From contig OZ026838.1 of NCBI GenBank assembly GCA_964023205.1, positions 24,393,843-24,457,842 of the forward strand: a stretch of 64,000 nucleotides of DNA. Reading direction: 5' to 3'. The translations under genes were made by a program, and so were the position numbers. This DNA comes from Lutraria lutraria. Its lineage: Eukaryota; Mollusca; Bivalvia; Venerida; Mactridae. Shown here piece by piece: positions 41,601 to 57,000 of the stretch (its first letter is position 1; every line of letters starts with the position of its first letter). The notes below the pieces were generated by a model, which was given only the letters and a program-made list of their open reading frames with translations, had not been told where the DNA came from and ran no database searches.

Positions 41601-41951
41601 TAATATTAATTAATGTTATGTTTTTTTATAGACTTTGCATGTCTATACTGGTTAACCACTTTCAGTTTCAGTGGACTGAATGCCATTTGAAATGGCAGAG
41701 GGGCATAAAGTTTTACCCCTGTCCATTCGTGCGTCCGTCTGTCTGTTCAAAATTGGGTTTCTGTGTGATAACTCAAGAAATAATTCATGGATTGGTGTCA
41801 TATTTATTACAAGAAGGTTTATATAATAAAATACAAGTCAAGATCGATTTCTGTCAAAATCAAAATATTTTTACAGGAGTTATGGCCCTTTATAGCTCAC
41901 CAGAGCACAAAGTGCTTATGGTGAGCTATTGTAATTGCGTGATGTCCGTTG

Positions 41952-42011
<60 letters not shown>

Positions 42012-45000
42012 CATCAACTTTAAACAACATCTCCTTCTTAACCAGTTGGCCAATGTCAACGAAACTTTACATGGATGTTCCTTGCTTGAAGCTCTACCAA
42101 ATTTGTTTAAAAAAATTAATTTTATTAAAAACTGTGGCTGCCATGGCAACTTATATGAAAAACTTTAAAAATCTCCTTGTCCAAAACCACAGGATGATTT
42201 AATAATACAAATATCTAATTATACATAGTTTTAATAACACAAAGGATGTGATTATAACAATTTTATCTTATAACACATAGGTCTAATAATACAGAGTAGA
42301 CAATACAGTTACTATGATTTCAATACGGCAACTGATGACTTCTTGTTGACAAGGCTACTGTATATTTCCTGAATAACTGATTTGAGATACATATTTATTC
42401 CAATTATTCCATAATTAGCTTAATAAGACCCAAGCAATTAAGTTGTTATACACTTTTGCTGTTAATTGTTGTTTCTTTTGTTGTATCTGTATTATGAAAT
42501 TTGTTTAATTGTTTTCCCGATTGGTAAGTGTCAGGTTAATTGGGCCCACAAAACTTGTTCAAACTCACTCATGGTAGCAAGATCCAAGACGGCCCTTCTC
42601 TCTGAGACTTTCTTTAATCCTCCATATTTTGTATGTTCTTATTTTGTCACATGAGTTTGTGGTTGATGTGTTTTAGGGAAGGTACGACTTTTTATATGTG
42701 TTCTTTTCTTGGAATCTTTTCTTATATACATTAAAAATGATATATTTTATATGTGTTGCAGCTTTCCAACTGGCAAGGTTCTGCAAAGTTTGACAACTTT
42801 GTAGATAAGAAGGGTCTTAAAACTGAACTGGTGCTTGGTTCATTACCCGATAAAACAATAGTTTATCATGTAGAGCTGGAAGAATCAACAGTTGTTATTA
42901 CTAGTGCATTGAAACCTGTAAGTTTCTTTAAAATTGATTGATACACATTTGTATTATAGCTTATCTAATAGTGTTGGCAGAATGACCATGCTTTGAAACT
43001 TTATTCATTACACTTTGATGTTTTTATGCATGCATCATCACACTTTGACAGTGTTACACCTTTGACATTGCATTTGAATAGTATTATGTGTGCTTCATCT
43101 CACTTTGATGGTGTTTCACCTTTGTCTTTGCAATTTATTGGTATTATGCCTGCTTCATCTCACTTTGATGGTGTTTCACCTTTGTCTTTGCAATTTATTG
43201 GTATTATGCCTACTTTATCTCACTTTGATACTTATATAATTACTATTGATAACTTCGAGTATATAAAAAGCACTCCCCAAAAGGTGGCCTAAAGGGATGA
43301 GTTTGACTGTACAGTGTAACCTCCATGTATAAACAGTCACTTCCAACCACCTCCCTATTAGCCAGTTCACTAGCTGCCCAAATTGACATTTTACTCTATT
43401 TTCATTCTTTCAACATCAGCCACCTCCTTACACCATTTTTATCCTTCCCATTGTTGGTTGTTGTAGGGAGGTTGCATTGTACAGTACAACCTCTCCAAAG
43501 TGACCCTCCCTTAAGCAGAAACCTCCCTTCAACAACAGCATGATTTTTCCTACTGCAAAATTTCACTATTAATTTAACCTCTTTTGAGCAAAGACCTCTC
43601 AACATCAACATAATTCTGCTATTCCCAAATGGTGTTGCTTTAGAGAGGTTGCACTGCATTTTGCTTCATACAATGTGGTAAGCTATATAACAGGCACCAG
43701 ATGTTGATGAAGTCAGTCTTGTCAGAATAAAAGTGGAACCGTGGGGAAGTTGTCATTTCATGGTTACAACAAACTGGTCAGTAGTCTATCATGAAGCTGC
43801 AGAGAAGTTATTTAGATCTAGCCTTCTCACTAGAGCAGAAACATTGAATCGTATGGCAGATGATGTCAGAAAGAATGAAAATAAACCTATTTCTCTATGG
43901 AATGTTCTAGTGTTTGGTGGGGTAAGTTTACATTTTTTGTTTTAAAATATCATTCGAGTTTTATTTCTATGAAGATATCAATACAAAATACATCACACTT
44001 ACTTGCTTGCTTTCATGACAAAAGTTGAATATAAATATTCTCTAAAGTCTAATAAAGTGATAAATAGAAAAAGTTATTACACCCTCTCTAGAAAGTAAAG
44101 GCTATATTAATTGTAGTCACTTTTCCTGTCTGACAGTCTGTCCCGAATCATGTCCGTTCTGTAACTTTGTCATTCATTAGAGGATTTTGAAATAACTTAC
44201 CACAAATGTTCACCACCACCAGGTGATGTGTTAAACACAACTCCCATGACTGTAACTCCAAAGTTTATGCAGCATGTGGGTGTATTTGTCACCTTGTGAG
44301 AGGTCTTATTTAAGCAGGTTTTTAATGAGGTGACCATTTAATAAAGTTATCGCAATTATCACATGTACTTGTTTCCGAAGGTTTATTCACAAAGATATTT
44401 CAGTTCTATTCAGCAACCTGTTCATCTAAGTGTTTTTGCTTGACTCTGTTCTAGTCAATAATTCTTCCTACAAGGTTAATTATGTCCTGCTGCAAACTGG
44501 ATTGAAATCTAGATCACTTGGTTAAAAGTCGAGCGCACTAACCACTCAACTGGCCGATTTTTATTAAAATCAAACTTATGAACATGGACGTACAAAAAAT
44601 GGAGAGAAGAAATTTTTCTTCTTTACTCGGAGGTTTCTTTGATTTATTTAAGGTCAGAAAAAATAGTAATGTTTACATTTACCAAACTCACCCTATTTTT
44701 TGGCACTGACTCTGAAGATTCTAGTGGCAAAATCTGAAAGTAAGAAAAATATGTGGTGTTGAAATACACCACTTTATATAAAAGGTATGTTGAGAAAAAA
44801 GTCAGATAAGTTTTGCAATTTACCTAGACTTTTTTGTTTAGTCAAATAGTTAACATAAAGAAAAGCTTTGCAACTTATCTAGACTTTTGTTTGGTCTAGT
44901 ACTCGTAAACATGAATTTTCTTGCCTACCTAATAGATGTACACTACAGAGTGATTGTGGGTCACATGGTGTCTTTATTTGGTGGTTTCTGTCATCTTAGG

Positions 45001-48000
45001 TTTGACAGTGCTTAACAGCTATTACATTGCAATTTAACCTTAAATATTTAAGGCCACCATGGTCCAGTGGTTATGGTCTGACCTGAGTAATCATAAGCCT
45101 CTAACCACTCTAAGTTCGAATCCAACCTGGATTGGCAAAAAATAAAAATGTGAGGAATCAATTCAGCTAGCTTGCTGAATGTTGGTGGTTCTACCTACCT
45201 GCATACTTCGGGTTAAGACAGGAAAGGTCACCAAGATATCACTGACTGTTGTTGCTATGTTAAATCTCAGTACCGTAAAAAGGTAAACAAAACATAAACC
45301 AATCATTTTCTTCTATTGCAGTCCCCATTTTATGCTTATAAGAAGATTTTTATTGCTAATGTTGCGGATGCTGTGTCAACAACAGACAGTCTTATGGCTA
45401 ACCTGTTTCCTGTACAGAAAAGAAAAACAGAAGATGACCCCAAAGTTGCTACTAGAATGTATGCATTCATTGAATCAATGAAGCGAATAGAAGAGTTTGG
45501 TAAATATAAGTTTCATACTAACCAGTTTTGAAAGTTGAAGGAAATAGTAAAACAAAAGAAAGAAAAATTGTTTTAAAAACTTTAATTAAATAACTTACTG
45601 CTTCGTTGATTTCCCAACTGTTGGCTCAAGTTTTAGCCATTTCCCCACTTGCAATATTTAAGTCTGTAGCATTAAAATTCTCTTGGTCCTACACTTTTGT
45701 AATTACATGATGATTTGTATTCATGAATACTCTATTCAACATGAAAAATCTTTTTTGGATACCTGTTCAGACTCACTCTCATAAGACAATGTTTAGTATG
45801 CTGTGTGTCATTTATCATTTTTTGCCCTCTTGCCTGTTTATGAGGGTCTATTTAAAAGTGACTGAATCTCGCTAGTGATTGGTTTCAAAAACATGACCTC
45901 TGGCCCCAGATTATGCCTGTACTTCAAACTTGAGTTCTCCTTCCGACACGATAAACAGGAAAAACAAATTTTTATAGATAGTTGCCCTGCGTCCAGGTAA
46001 AAAATAGTTGCATTTAGTTATCCAGCTGACCCTCTCTTGTATCAATCCCGAAGTTTCTAAACTGCAAAATCAAAAGTACAAAATATTTGGGGACAAATCG
46101 TACTTCCAAAGTACAAAGAGTATGATTAGAAAACAAAAGTTTTGTGGCTTACCTCCCCTATTTCTAGCTCATCTTTTTTCAAAGAAAAAAAATAGGTATT
46201 GTAATGACTGCATCAGCGTCTGCTTCATGCAAAAACTTGAATGTAGCTCATAGCTCAGAGACAGTAAGAGGTAGCAATATGAAACGTCATAGGTGGATAG
46301 ATCTCACTTATACAGTAAACAGACAAGTGTTAGCATCACTTGCGGCACTCTTGTTTGAGATGCTGTAAAGATGACTATTTTTACCTAGCTTTACTGAAAA
46401 AGTAATGTTACTGTACTAATGATATGAAAGCATTTTGGCCAAATTTGATGTGTGATAATCATGCTGTCAATTTCATTCTCATGGCATTTCAAAAATCTTG
46501 TTTAAACAACTAATTTCAATTTCACTTTGTAGAAGTTAGTACAGGGTCTGTGATGATGAGGAAAGTTGTATATCTCATGCTTAAATCTGCCAGCAAAATG
46601 ATGCATGGTTTGACTGTGGTGCCTCAGAGGAATGCGAGAGTAGATGCCATCATAAAAAATCGTCGATATTCATACATTATACCAACACAATTTTCACTTA
46701 AGAGATGGGAGGTATGTAATATTTGAAAGCAGTACATCTGTGAATAGAGACCACTTGATCATTAGTCCACTTAATAAATTATATCTTTTTGGACGGTTTT
46801 ATTCCGCGGTATCAAATGATGCGGGACATATGCAGGGGTGACAATATTCTGGATATGTCCGGAAATCCAGATTTAGCTGTCCTGAAAGAGCTCTACCTTT
46901 TGAGCAAAATAAAAAAAAATATCTGAAGAAATGGCAAGGTTATGGTCAATTTAATCTTCTCTGAAGGATTTTCTTTAAAACAAACTGAGTTAAATATGGA
47001 AACAATGTGGTTGAAGGCCTCTTGTTTGGCTAAAATGGTCGGCCACATATGATTTTCAGGATGTTTAATTTGGCTGTATTGACACCCCAGCATATTAGAG
47101 TGATTCCCTTGTCCATCCGTCTGTTTGTAAGAGGTTAAGGCAAGCTGTCCCCAGAGGCATACAATGTATATGTGTTTATTGAACACACTTGTTTTTAGCT
47201 CACCAGAGCAGCTATTGTGATCATGTGATGTCCTTTGTCCGTGTGTGTGTGGGGGGGGGGGGGTGCGTGCGTGCGTCAACAATTGCTTTAAACATCTCCT
47301 TCTTAACCGGTTGGCCAATTTCAATGAAACTATACAGGGATGATCCTTGCATGAAGCTCTACTTAAGTTGTTAAAAAAATACATTTCATGAAAAACTCTG
47401 GTTGCCAGGGTAACCAATAGGAAAAACTTTAAAAATCTTCTTGTCCAAAACCACAGGGCCTAGAGCTTAGATAGTTGGTGTGTATCATTGTCTAGTGGAC
47501 CTCTACCAAGCTTGTCCAAATTATTGCCCTAGAATCAAAATTGGCCCCGCCCCAGGGGTCACTTGATTTTATATAGACTTATATATGGAAATTTTAAAAA
47601 TCTTCTTGTCAGTAACTACAATGCCTAGAGCTTAGATATTTGGTGTGTAGTGTTGTCTAGTGGACCTCTACCAAGTTTGTTCAAATTATTGCCCTAGGGA
47701 CAAAATTGGCCCGGCCCAGGGGTCACTTGATTCACATAGACTTATATAGGGAAATTTTAAAAAATCTTCTTGTCAGAAACTACAATGCCTAAAGTTTAGA
47801 TATTTGTTGTGTAGAATTGTCTAGTGGACCTCTACCAAGTTTGTTCAAATTATTGCCTTAGGGTCAAAATTGGCCACGCCCCAGGGGTCACTTGATTCAT
47901 ATAGGCTTATATAGGAAAATTTTAAAAATCTTCTTTGCCGAACACAAAATGCCTAGAGCCTTTTATTTTGTATGTAGCATTATCTAGTGGACCTCTTACA

Positions 48001-51000
48001 AGTTTGTTCAAATTATTGCCCTGGGGTCAAAATTGGACCTGCCCTGGGGTTTACAATAATCTATTTAGGGAAATTGAAAAAACCTTGTCCGTATTGTTTA
48101 CTCTCTAGTTTTTTGATAGTCAAATAACATTTTGTCTTTTAATAAAATTGACTACTGTAAACCAGGAACTTATTTCGTGCAATTTAGATTAGCGAGTTTC
48201 ATGATCGGGTCTTTCCGCGAAAGTCAAACGCCGCGAATATTGTCATAAAACGCGAAATTAAGTGGCTACAAGGAGATTGTTGTATAATAACTTCCATGTC
48301 AGTGTTGGTTTGTTGTTTGTCCATTAACTATAACACATGGGAAACAACTTTATTAATTAATTTCGTGTTTGAGAGAGAGTTCTGACCTCTGTCTGCTCAT
48401 TTTATTAAAATTTCAGAAAAAATATGAATCACTCAGAATCAGTCAAAATCTTAATAGTGATTGCTTAAAATATCAAGTAATTGAGACTTAAAAAAAATAT
48501 TTTCAATAATAATTTAACTTATGTTTATCATTATTATTCAAGTTACAAGAAGGAAGAAAACATTTCTTTTACCTATTCAAAAGTTATAGAGATGTCTATT
48601 ATCGACTAAGAAGAATCAAGTTGGATACAGCTCCTCAAAGTGTTGCTACCATATTTGGACGTCTTAGCTCAGATAAAGTATTGAACATCAAGACATTTGA
48701 TGGGGTACATTACAGATTGCCAGGTTAGATAATTATATAATGTTTTATTTACATGTATAATCAAAACATTGTTTAAAAGTACTAAAAATGCTGGACTACT
48801 ACAAAAGGTTGTGGGTTCAATTCTTGGTTCCGGCTGTCAAATTTCTGAGGGACACTTTCATGCAGTGCTTTCCCGTGGGCACGATAAAGAGCCAGGAAGA
48901 ACTATTCAATAAGAGTAGGGATATAAATGCCCCGTTCTCCTGTACCTTACCTTCCCTCTCTCTGGAGTGGCTCTGAAAGGAGTCAAATGACCACAGCTGT
49001 TGAATTGGCTGTAATAAATATTTATGTCATGCTGATTGAGACTGGAGAAGCTGGCAGTTTGAATAATATGTCAGAGTGCAAGTTTCCGAAAAAATGGCTT
49101 ATATTGCAGAAGGCCTTAACAGCTTGTTTAAAACATAGTAACAGATGGTTTGTAAAACTATCTGGACTGAAAAGGTGCCTAAACAAGTTCACAATGCTAA
49201 AAGCACAATGAATAACTCAAAGTGAGACCATATGAGTCTTGAAATATGTATGTAATAATCATATATACTGGTACACAAATGGTACATGCCCAGAGGTATG
49301 GAGGAGAAGAGGAGGTGGTGGTATCTTGGAAATATTGAAGATAAAAGTGTCAAACAAAGTAAGATTCCTTGCAAGCATGTGATTTTTGTTTTGGCTGAAA
49401 AATATAAGCTACATCAAGCTCTGTTTGGCAAAAAACAAATTGTATTGATCAATTCAAACCATAGTCAAAATTATAGTGGGTCTCGATGTTCAAATTTTGT
49501 TGAATTTGGTTTAGAAACTGGAATTACTTTGAGACATTTCTTTCTTTGTTCTTCATTGTTTTGCATACAAATCATTTTGTTTTATGCTTTGGAATATGCA
49601 GCTAGTTCCTGAGATAGAAAAGTTATTTTGTATGACTTTTACATGCCTTGATGAAATTCATTATCTGGCCAAATCTAAACTTGGACATCTTTATACTTCA
49701 TAGTTCATAATACACAGGAGTGTAGCTACCTCTTGGCTGCTGATGCCAGACAGAGAAGATGGTCTATTGTACTCACCCCAGATGGTCTCACATTCATGAC
49801 TGCACCTAAGACTATTACTCTCAGCTGGCATAATGAGGTCTACCTTGATAATTGCAAAGTACCAAGGTATTTTGGGTTTTATTTTGCTTTTTTTCCATAT
49901 TTATATAATTATATTTTTGTAATATTTCTTTAATAATCTTTTTGGTTATATTTCTTTATAGTCTTCTTTTTGGATTTTTCCCCATATTTATGTTTAAAAT
50001 AACTTTTTCAGTATTGATATCAGTGTTTAAAATGATTTTGCTGTTCATAGTTCATTAACATAACACATCTACTAAGGTCTGACCAAAGAAGTTGTGTTTA
50101 TGATTACCAGACTGACCCTATTTTTGTACTCACCCTAACAGAAAATCAAAAGTGCAATAATATTTGAGGACAATTTGTACCTCAAAATCAGGAATGGTAT
50201 GTTTATAAAAAAATAAGGAAAAAAATTTGTACGACCTACCCTCCCTATTTTTGGTCACATGACCTCAAACATGACTTTTCAAGCCTTTGAAACAGAGATA
50301 TCATCTTATTCCAATTTTGTATTAAAATAGATGAATTCAAAAAACCATTATTGCATGTCAACATAGCTGCTAATATTCACATCTCACAATTAATTTGAGC
50401 AGTGGTTATTGGTACTCTAACAGTTTAAAATATCACACCATGTTGCTTTTATTTTAACTTCTTTCTTCACTGGTTTTATGTCTCACTAACAGTCAGGGTC
50501 ATTTGATGAGTTTCCAGTTGTGTGTTGGAAGACCCCTGGCTTACACCAGTATAGAACCACTGGGCTTCTGTAAGCTACCTGGATAGCTTCCTCTCGTGTG
50601 GAATTTTATTCTTAATGGGATTTGAACTCACAGTGATAGTGTTCACAAGTCAATGAGTATGACCACTTGACCATGGAGACCCTTAATCTTTTGTCTTTTT
50701 TAGTATTGAAGTGCACACAAAGGACATGATCAGCTATCCTACACATTTGGGTAGTGATTTTGGCTCTATTAAGCTTTCCCGGACAGACAGCAGTACAACA
50801 ATAGAATCTCCATTTGGCGTAACTGTGGTCTGTGACAATAGTGATAATGTTTGTTCTGTGGTCTTAGACGTAAGTCAGCATAATGAAACAATAGGTAGGT
50901 ATATATTAGGATTATCTGCACATTAACATATATTGAGGCTCTTGTATTTACCTTCAGTACCTTTTATTTATGTAAAAAATATCCCATACTCAGATTCATA

Positions 51001-54000
51001 AGTTTCACAGGAGTATTTCATTCAGAATATTGATGTACATATTTATCATTTATGAACTTTTCTCAATTTGTTACATACACAGTTGATGGGGTTATTTGTA
51101 ATAAATGGATTTATTAATTTCTATATTTAGTTATTAAAACTGTGATGCTGATTTTACAGTACATTTATATAAATTTATTGTTCTTAAACTAAATTTTTTG
51201 TTTAATATAGTAATCAAAGCTTCACTCACATAGAAATTAAAAAGAGAAAATGGCATTGTTTTGCACGGACAGAAACCTTATGGAGAGCCCTACTTAGATA
51301 CATATATCTAATGTCATTCATTCAGTTGAAGTATTGAAATACAAGTTAACTTCATACAGCTGTCTGTGTTTTTTCTCCACAGGATTGCTAGGTAACAATG
51401 ACAGGGATTCATATACAGACAAACTCTTACCGGATGGTCATTTTGCGACCACTGCAAGCAGTGTGTTCAGTAGCTACACACTGTCAACAACTGAATCATG
51501 CCAAGGCACTTCTGTAGTCCCAGATGAGAACAGCTCTCAACAGTGCTATGAAAACTACAGAAAGTGTACAAATATGTTTACGGGATTATACAAAACACTG
51601 AAAGCTTGTTCTAGTTATATTAGCTCTAAATACAGGGTAGGTGTATGCACATGATGAGCCCTAAAACCTGGGCTAAAGGCAATTATTACCCAACGCATTA
51701 TATAAATGTTAATTCGTAATTTTTTGCTGTTTTACCAAAAAAGTTGGTTGTTTGCCAGGATTTGTAATTTGAGTCATACCGCAAACTGTTGACTGCCTCA
51801 TTATCGTTTATTTCCGTAATGAACGTTCAGTAACAATCAGTACGTTCCGTCAAGGTGGAACTTACTGATAGTAGTTGGGGTTATAGTACCACACTGCAAG
51901 CGTTTATATGATTCTGATTTCTGCAAGCATTTACATGGTTCTGGTTTAAACAAACGACAATACGATGATTTCGTAGAAATGTCAAATCCAAATCGTTTCC
52001 AAGATTTTTTCCGAGGAAGAATTGAATAAACATAAATATTAATACAATGCATCGGGTAATAAAACAGTTATTTCATGGGCATTTTTTGGAACTGTCAAAC
52101 TGTGGCCCTCAGTGTTGGGGTGACATTTTGAACTAGTGCCCTCAGCCTACGGCCTTGAGGCAACAGTTCAAAAGTCACCCCTCCACCTCGGGACCACAGT
52201 TTTGACTGTTCCACAAATGCCCATGAAATAAATGTATACCAGTGAACAACAACCATTGTCTGTAAAAACCAAGAGATTAATTTAAAATATAACTTCTATA
52301 TTAACAGCCAATAACAGACCTCTATTTCCTCTTCTGAGTGTAGTCTTTTTTGTCTCATTTAATTGTATACGAGGCTTGTCCAAAAAGTTTGTTGACACCT
52401 ATGATAACTTTTAAACAAAACAAGATAACAACATCATTCTTTCACTATATCAAATATTGATATATTACAGTATGGCATGTAAAATGCCATCATAATATAA
52501 CAAAAAATAAGGAAACTGTTTACATTCAAGCGGGTGTACCTATCGTTGTGCGGGGCACGTTGCATCAACTTATGAAGTTGACGTTATTTAGAGACGTGAT
52601 GATAAAATATACAGTCGCATATTCTCAAAATAAGAAAATGACATATTTCAACATGCACTTTGTGTAACTTGTTCATCCCTTGATGGATTAACAATTGATT
52701 TTTGCTGATTTTGTTTTTGCTGTCAAACTTTTACGCGCCTGTCCTCAACAACTAGCTCGTTTACCGACGCCATGAGCGCGTCCTTAACAATTTCGGGCGC
52801 CCCACTCTCTCATCATTTTGTTTAGTCTGTTTATACCATCGCCAATGCGTTTGTGCCATTTATAAATGAACAATCTATAAACAGTGCTATTTCTTCTTGC
52901 TGAACTTATCATTTTTATTGTCTCACATGGTGTTTTCTTCTGTGAAACATACAATTTAGTAACTGTACATTGTTTGTCTGCGTCAAAAGACGCCATTTTG
53001 CGAATTTCAAATCTCGCAGATGCTGAGAACAAATGCCCGTTGATTCAAAATGATGTGTCCCACGTCACTGATACTTGCGTGAATTGATGTCATAATATGT
53101 CGCTTGCAAATGACAAACGTACAGTGTAATCTCGCAAAAATTATGGATTTTGCGCCATGGTATCTGAAACATCAACTGTTCGAAAATTGGGGTGGCCCGC
53201 TCGACGCTACCATTGGTTATTAAATCAGCTTTAACTTTCAAAGTAATAAGTATAATTTTATCAGAATCATTGAGAATATGTGTTTTGGATTATGTTTTGT
53301 CGTGGTATAGCTTAATTTAATGTAATGATAAAGGAGGTGTCCACGAACTTTTTGGACAAGCCTTGTATAAACACATTGTGTTAATTTATCACTTATTGCT
53401 TTACAGAATTATTGTTCTTGTTATCTTTATGAAGCTTAGTCATTGACTTTGATCATTCATAGCCAATTAAATAATTTTGAGACATTTTGTGACAGTTTTG
53501 CACTCTAAGTTTGACTTAAATAAATGAATGTTAAATAAATCTAAAATACTAATTTTTGCCTCACTCTGATATTGATATTTTTTTCAGAATATGTGTCGTA
53601 TTCAGAGATGTGAGGATTTAGAGAATAACTCCTGTTATGTTTTCAAGGCTTTCATAGCAGAATGTGCTGCTAAAGGTTTACTCACGGATGACTTTAATAT
53701 TCAGGGTATGAGAAATTACTTTATATGCAGTAAAATGTTATTTAATTATTTGTCCGTTCACCAGTTTCACCGACATCATCTCATATTTAAATGTCTATCT
53801 TGACAGGACATATTCTGGGAACACCTGTTGTGCGTGGCAATATCTTCAATACTTGTCCTCTCCCTGAGTGGCAAGTCAATCTTCAATTAATTTCTTGTCC
53901 AAGTTTGATAACCACCATAATCAACCTTGACACTTATTATGGCCCCAGGTTAAGCAAAAATGATGAAATAGAGCTTGTCTGTGCAGAGAAATTTGAAGTG

Positions 54001-57000
54001 GACTTTCTTTTTTTTTTTTCAAAATTCTCTGCAGGTTCTATGGACAAACTACGACAGTAACACTGTTAAATTTGGGACCAATGGATTCGGAAAATTGTTG
54101 GTTGGAACATGGGCTAAATGAAAAACTCAAAACATTTAAACTTTTGACGAAAAATATGACTTACCTTCAAACTGGAGGGCGCCGCCATTTTTCCAGACCC
54201 TGTGGTTTCATTCATTATCAAAACAATATAGCATGTGATTATAGGCCGTGACATTAACTTGAGTTAATTTTTTACTTTTCATTCCGTAATAAAGTTGATG
54301 GACTCATTTTTTTTCAGATCATTGTCCAAGTCCCTCTTCTTATAGACAATTAGTTACTACTGGTACCCTGGATATTGTACTCGTGATATCTCATCATATT
54401 AGTATGATTGAAAATAGGAACCATCCATGGTATTACATGAAACAGCTAGGATTAAGTAGCACATGGAAAAGTTTCCAGGATGTCAGAATTAGTCTGGTTG
54501 GGTTTGGTGGAAATGAGAACCAGTTCAGTCCACAAGCTGTTATTCAACAGTCTGATAGCAGGTATAAACAGTAGGCATAAACAAAGTTTGTTTCTGGTTA
54601 CCTGATTTACCCTAAGTTTTCTACCAAGGTCCTGGACTTTTTTATTAGCCTTTTTTTTTCACTTTTAACAGTTGCTTTCAAGAACAAAAAAAAATGCCTG
54701 ACCTACCTACCCTATTTTTAATGAGCATGTAACCAGAAATGACTGGACAGGGACTTTCAGATACATGTACTCTATTTAATCTGATAAATGTGGAATGTTA
54801 CTTAAGCTATATTTCACATTTTGAATACATGTAGTACACTGCAATACGTCTTTGATTGCCTGGAACATTTTAATAGTGTCATATATTCATAAAATATTAA
54901 AATCCATTCAAATGATTATAAAAGGTGAGCAGTGTATGTCTGGCGGCGTTTTTTTTAAATTTGAGTCAGATTTACAAGAAATAATCCAAATATAAATCAT
55001 ACTTGTTAGTTAATCAGACTATTCTGATGTCAAATGAATTTGCTTGCCCACGCCATGTTTTCATTGAGAGAGCAAACAAGCATTTTTGACAATAGTTCCA
55101 TCAATATCATTTCTTTATGTATTTCTTTTGCAGGTATTTCTCTTCTTGGTCTGAACTCAATTGGAATAAAATTGATAAGAAGGACTATGGGACAGCAGAG
55201 GCAGATGGATTCGATGCAATCAAAAAAGCAGCTACAATGCCATTTAGACCTACGTCTCATAAAATGATCATTGTCTTTATGACCCAAGAACAAGTATGAG
55301 ACTTTATTTTATTATTTAATGCAAGAATTGGAAGACTATTGTGAAAACTATAATGAAGATCAAGTTAGAGGTATTAAGGGCCTAACATTCATCGATTGTT
55401 ATTAAGATGCCTTGGTCTTTGAATTCTGCCATATAACTTAAAAATCATCATGTCCCATAATAGTCTTAAAAATACACTTAGTAAAAAGTAAAAAAAAGAA
55501 CACTTACATATGCTTATAGAACTGAAAATTCATCACCTTTAATTTACTGTCAGATCTTTTCATATTGATTGATTGTTTGATTTGACATGTGGCTGAATGA
55601 CTTATTTTTGGTAATAGCCATCATGCATGAATTTTGATGTGGGCTGAAGTACTACGTTTTTCTACATTCATCATTGTTCCCATTCCATGTTCAGTGTGCT
55701 AGTCTATGTAACTTCAGTTTCTATGAGTACTTTGATTTATGTTTAGTCCTGGGAGAGATTTTTTTGAAAGTGAGCTGGACTGCTTCCACACATATGAAAC
55801 TTATCTAGTTCTCAGTTCTAACTCACAGTGGCTTGTGAGGCGTATAAGTCATAGTATAATATTGTATTTTCTTAACTGAGATGAGTGATTTTACAGGGTT
55901 CTGGACAAGCAGATAATCTTGCAGAGTTGACTTCTGTTCTCCAAGATAATGGGATCATACTTAATGTCGTCTCTGATTATGCTGTATTCTCTGGTCGCCG
56001 AGTCATAGGTTTGAATTATGAAGGTCAAGTGATTACAAAGATGTCTGGCTACCGTGGCAGTAAGAATTTACCCAAGGTAAATTTTAGCAACAATTAACAA
56101 CATTATTGCCTATATTATTGATTTAAAGTCTGTTTCCTATTCATCTGGCTTGAAACCATTCAATGTGATTAAAAACTAATGTTGATTTAGTCCAACAATT
56201 TAAATTCAAGGGCAGACAACTAAAAAACGAGAATGTGACCCCGTTTGTTTTCGCTTAAAATCTTTCTATTATGCTATGATCATGCAAAGTTTAAAAAAAT
56301 TCTGTCCATCAGTTTTCATTCTGCCTATATGTCTTATATATGTGTGAAGACTGTCCTTAACATAGATGGATTGAATTATAGTATTGATGGCTTACTTTCT
56401 ATCTCTGGTATCTAGCTTAATCCTTTTTATGCTGGCAGGCACATAAGCTTCAATAAAGAATGCTACCCAGTTCTACCCATAGATAAATAATGAAAAACAC
56501 TTTTTAGGAGTTAGAAGTACATGTAAATATAGCATACAGTGAATAATTGAATTTGTTACCAACAACTCTATAAGTTGGTTTAATTATACTTTTTGGTTTC
56601 CTTATCTAAATCATGTACAATGTTTTAATGTATCATGACTGGCTGACCAATCATATCAAGTTACACAAATTTATACTGTGTTTTATAAGCGAGTAATTAA
56701 CAATAAAAGTGTCAGATCATTATCGTCTCATGAAATCTATGAATTTGATGCATCCCATTCAATATTGATAGTCAACCCAAATCGTAAAATGTTCACGGTT
56801 CAATAATTGAAACTACGACCAGGTTTGATGTCTAAGTAAGAAATTTAATAAACAATTATTGTCATTAACAAATTAAATTGTATCATATCGTACCAACACA
56901 ATGCACAACATGTTAGAGATGGTTAATGCTATTAAAGTAAAATTGATAAAGGGGTGCAGTGTTAATCACAATAAAACACAAATTTTTTGCATTCAGTTAA

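Noticed and set aside
41916..42149. Open frames across the (GT)n region
   Set aside because: Dinucleotide repeat in a repetitive element gives Cys-Val or Thr-His runs; not coding.
49718..49866. Exon 37 starting at the AG at 49717
   Set aside because: Gives an immediate stop in the phase set by exon 36; the acceptor at 49703 keeps phase and the vWD motif.
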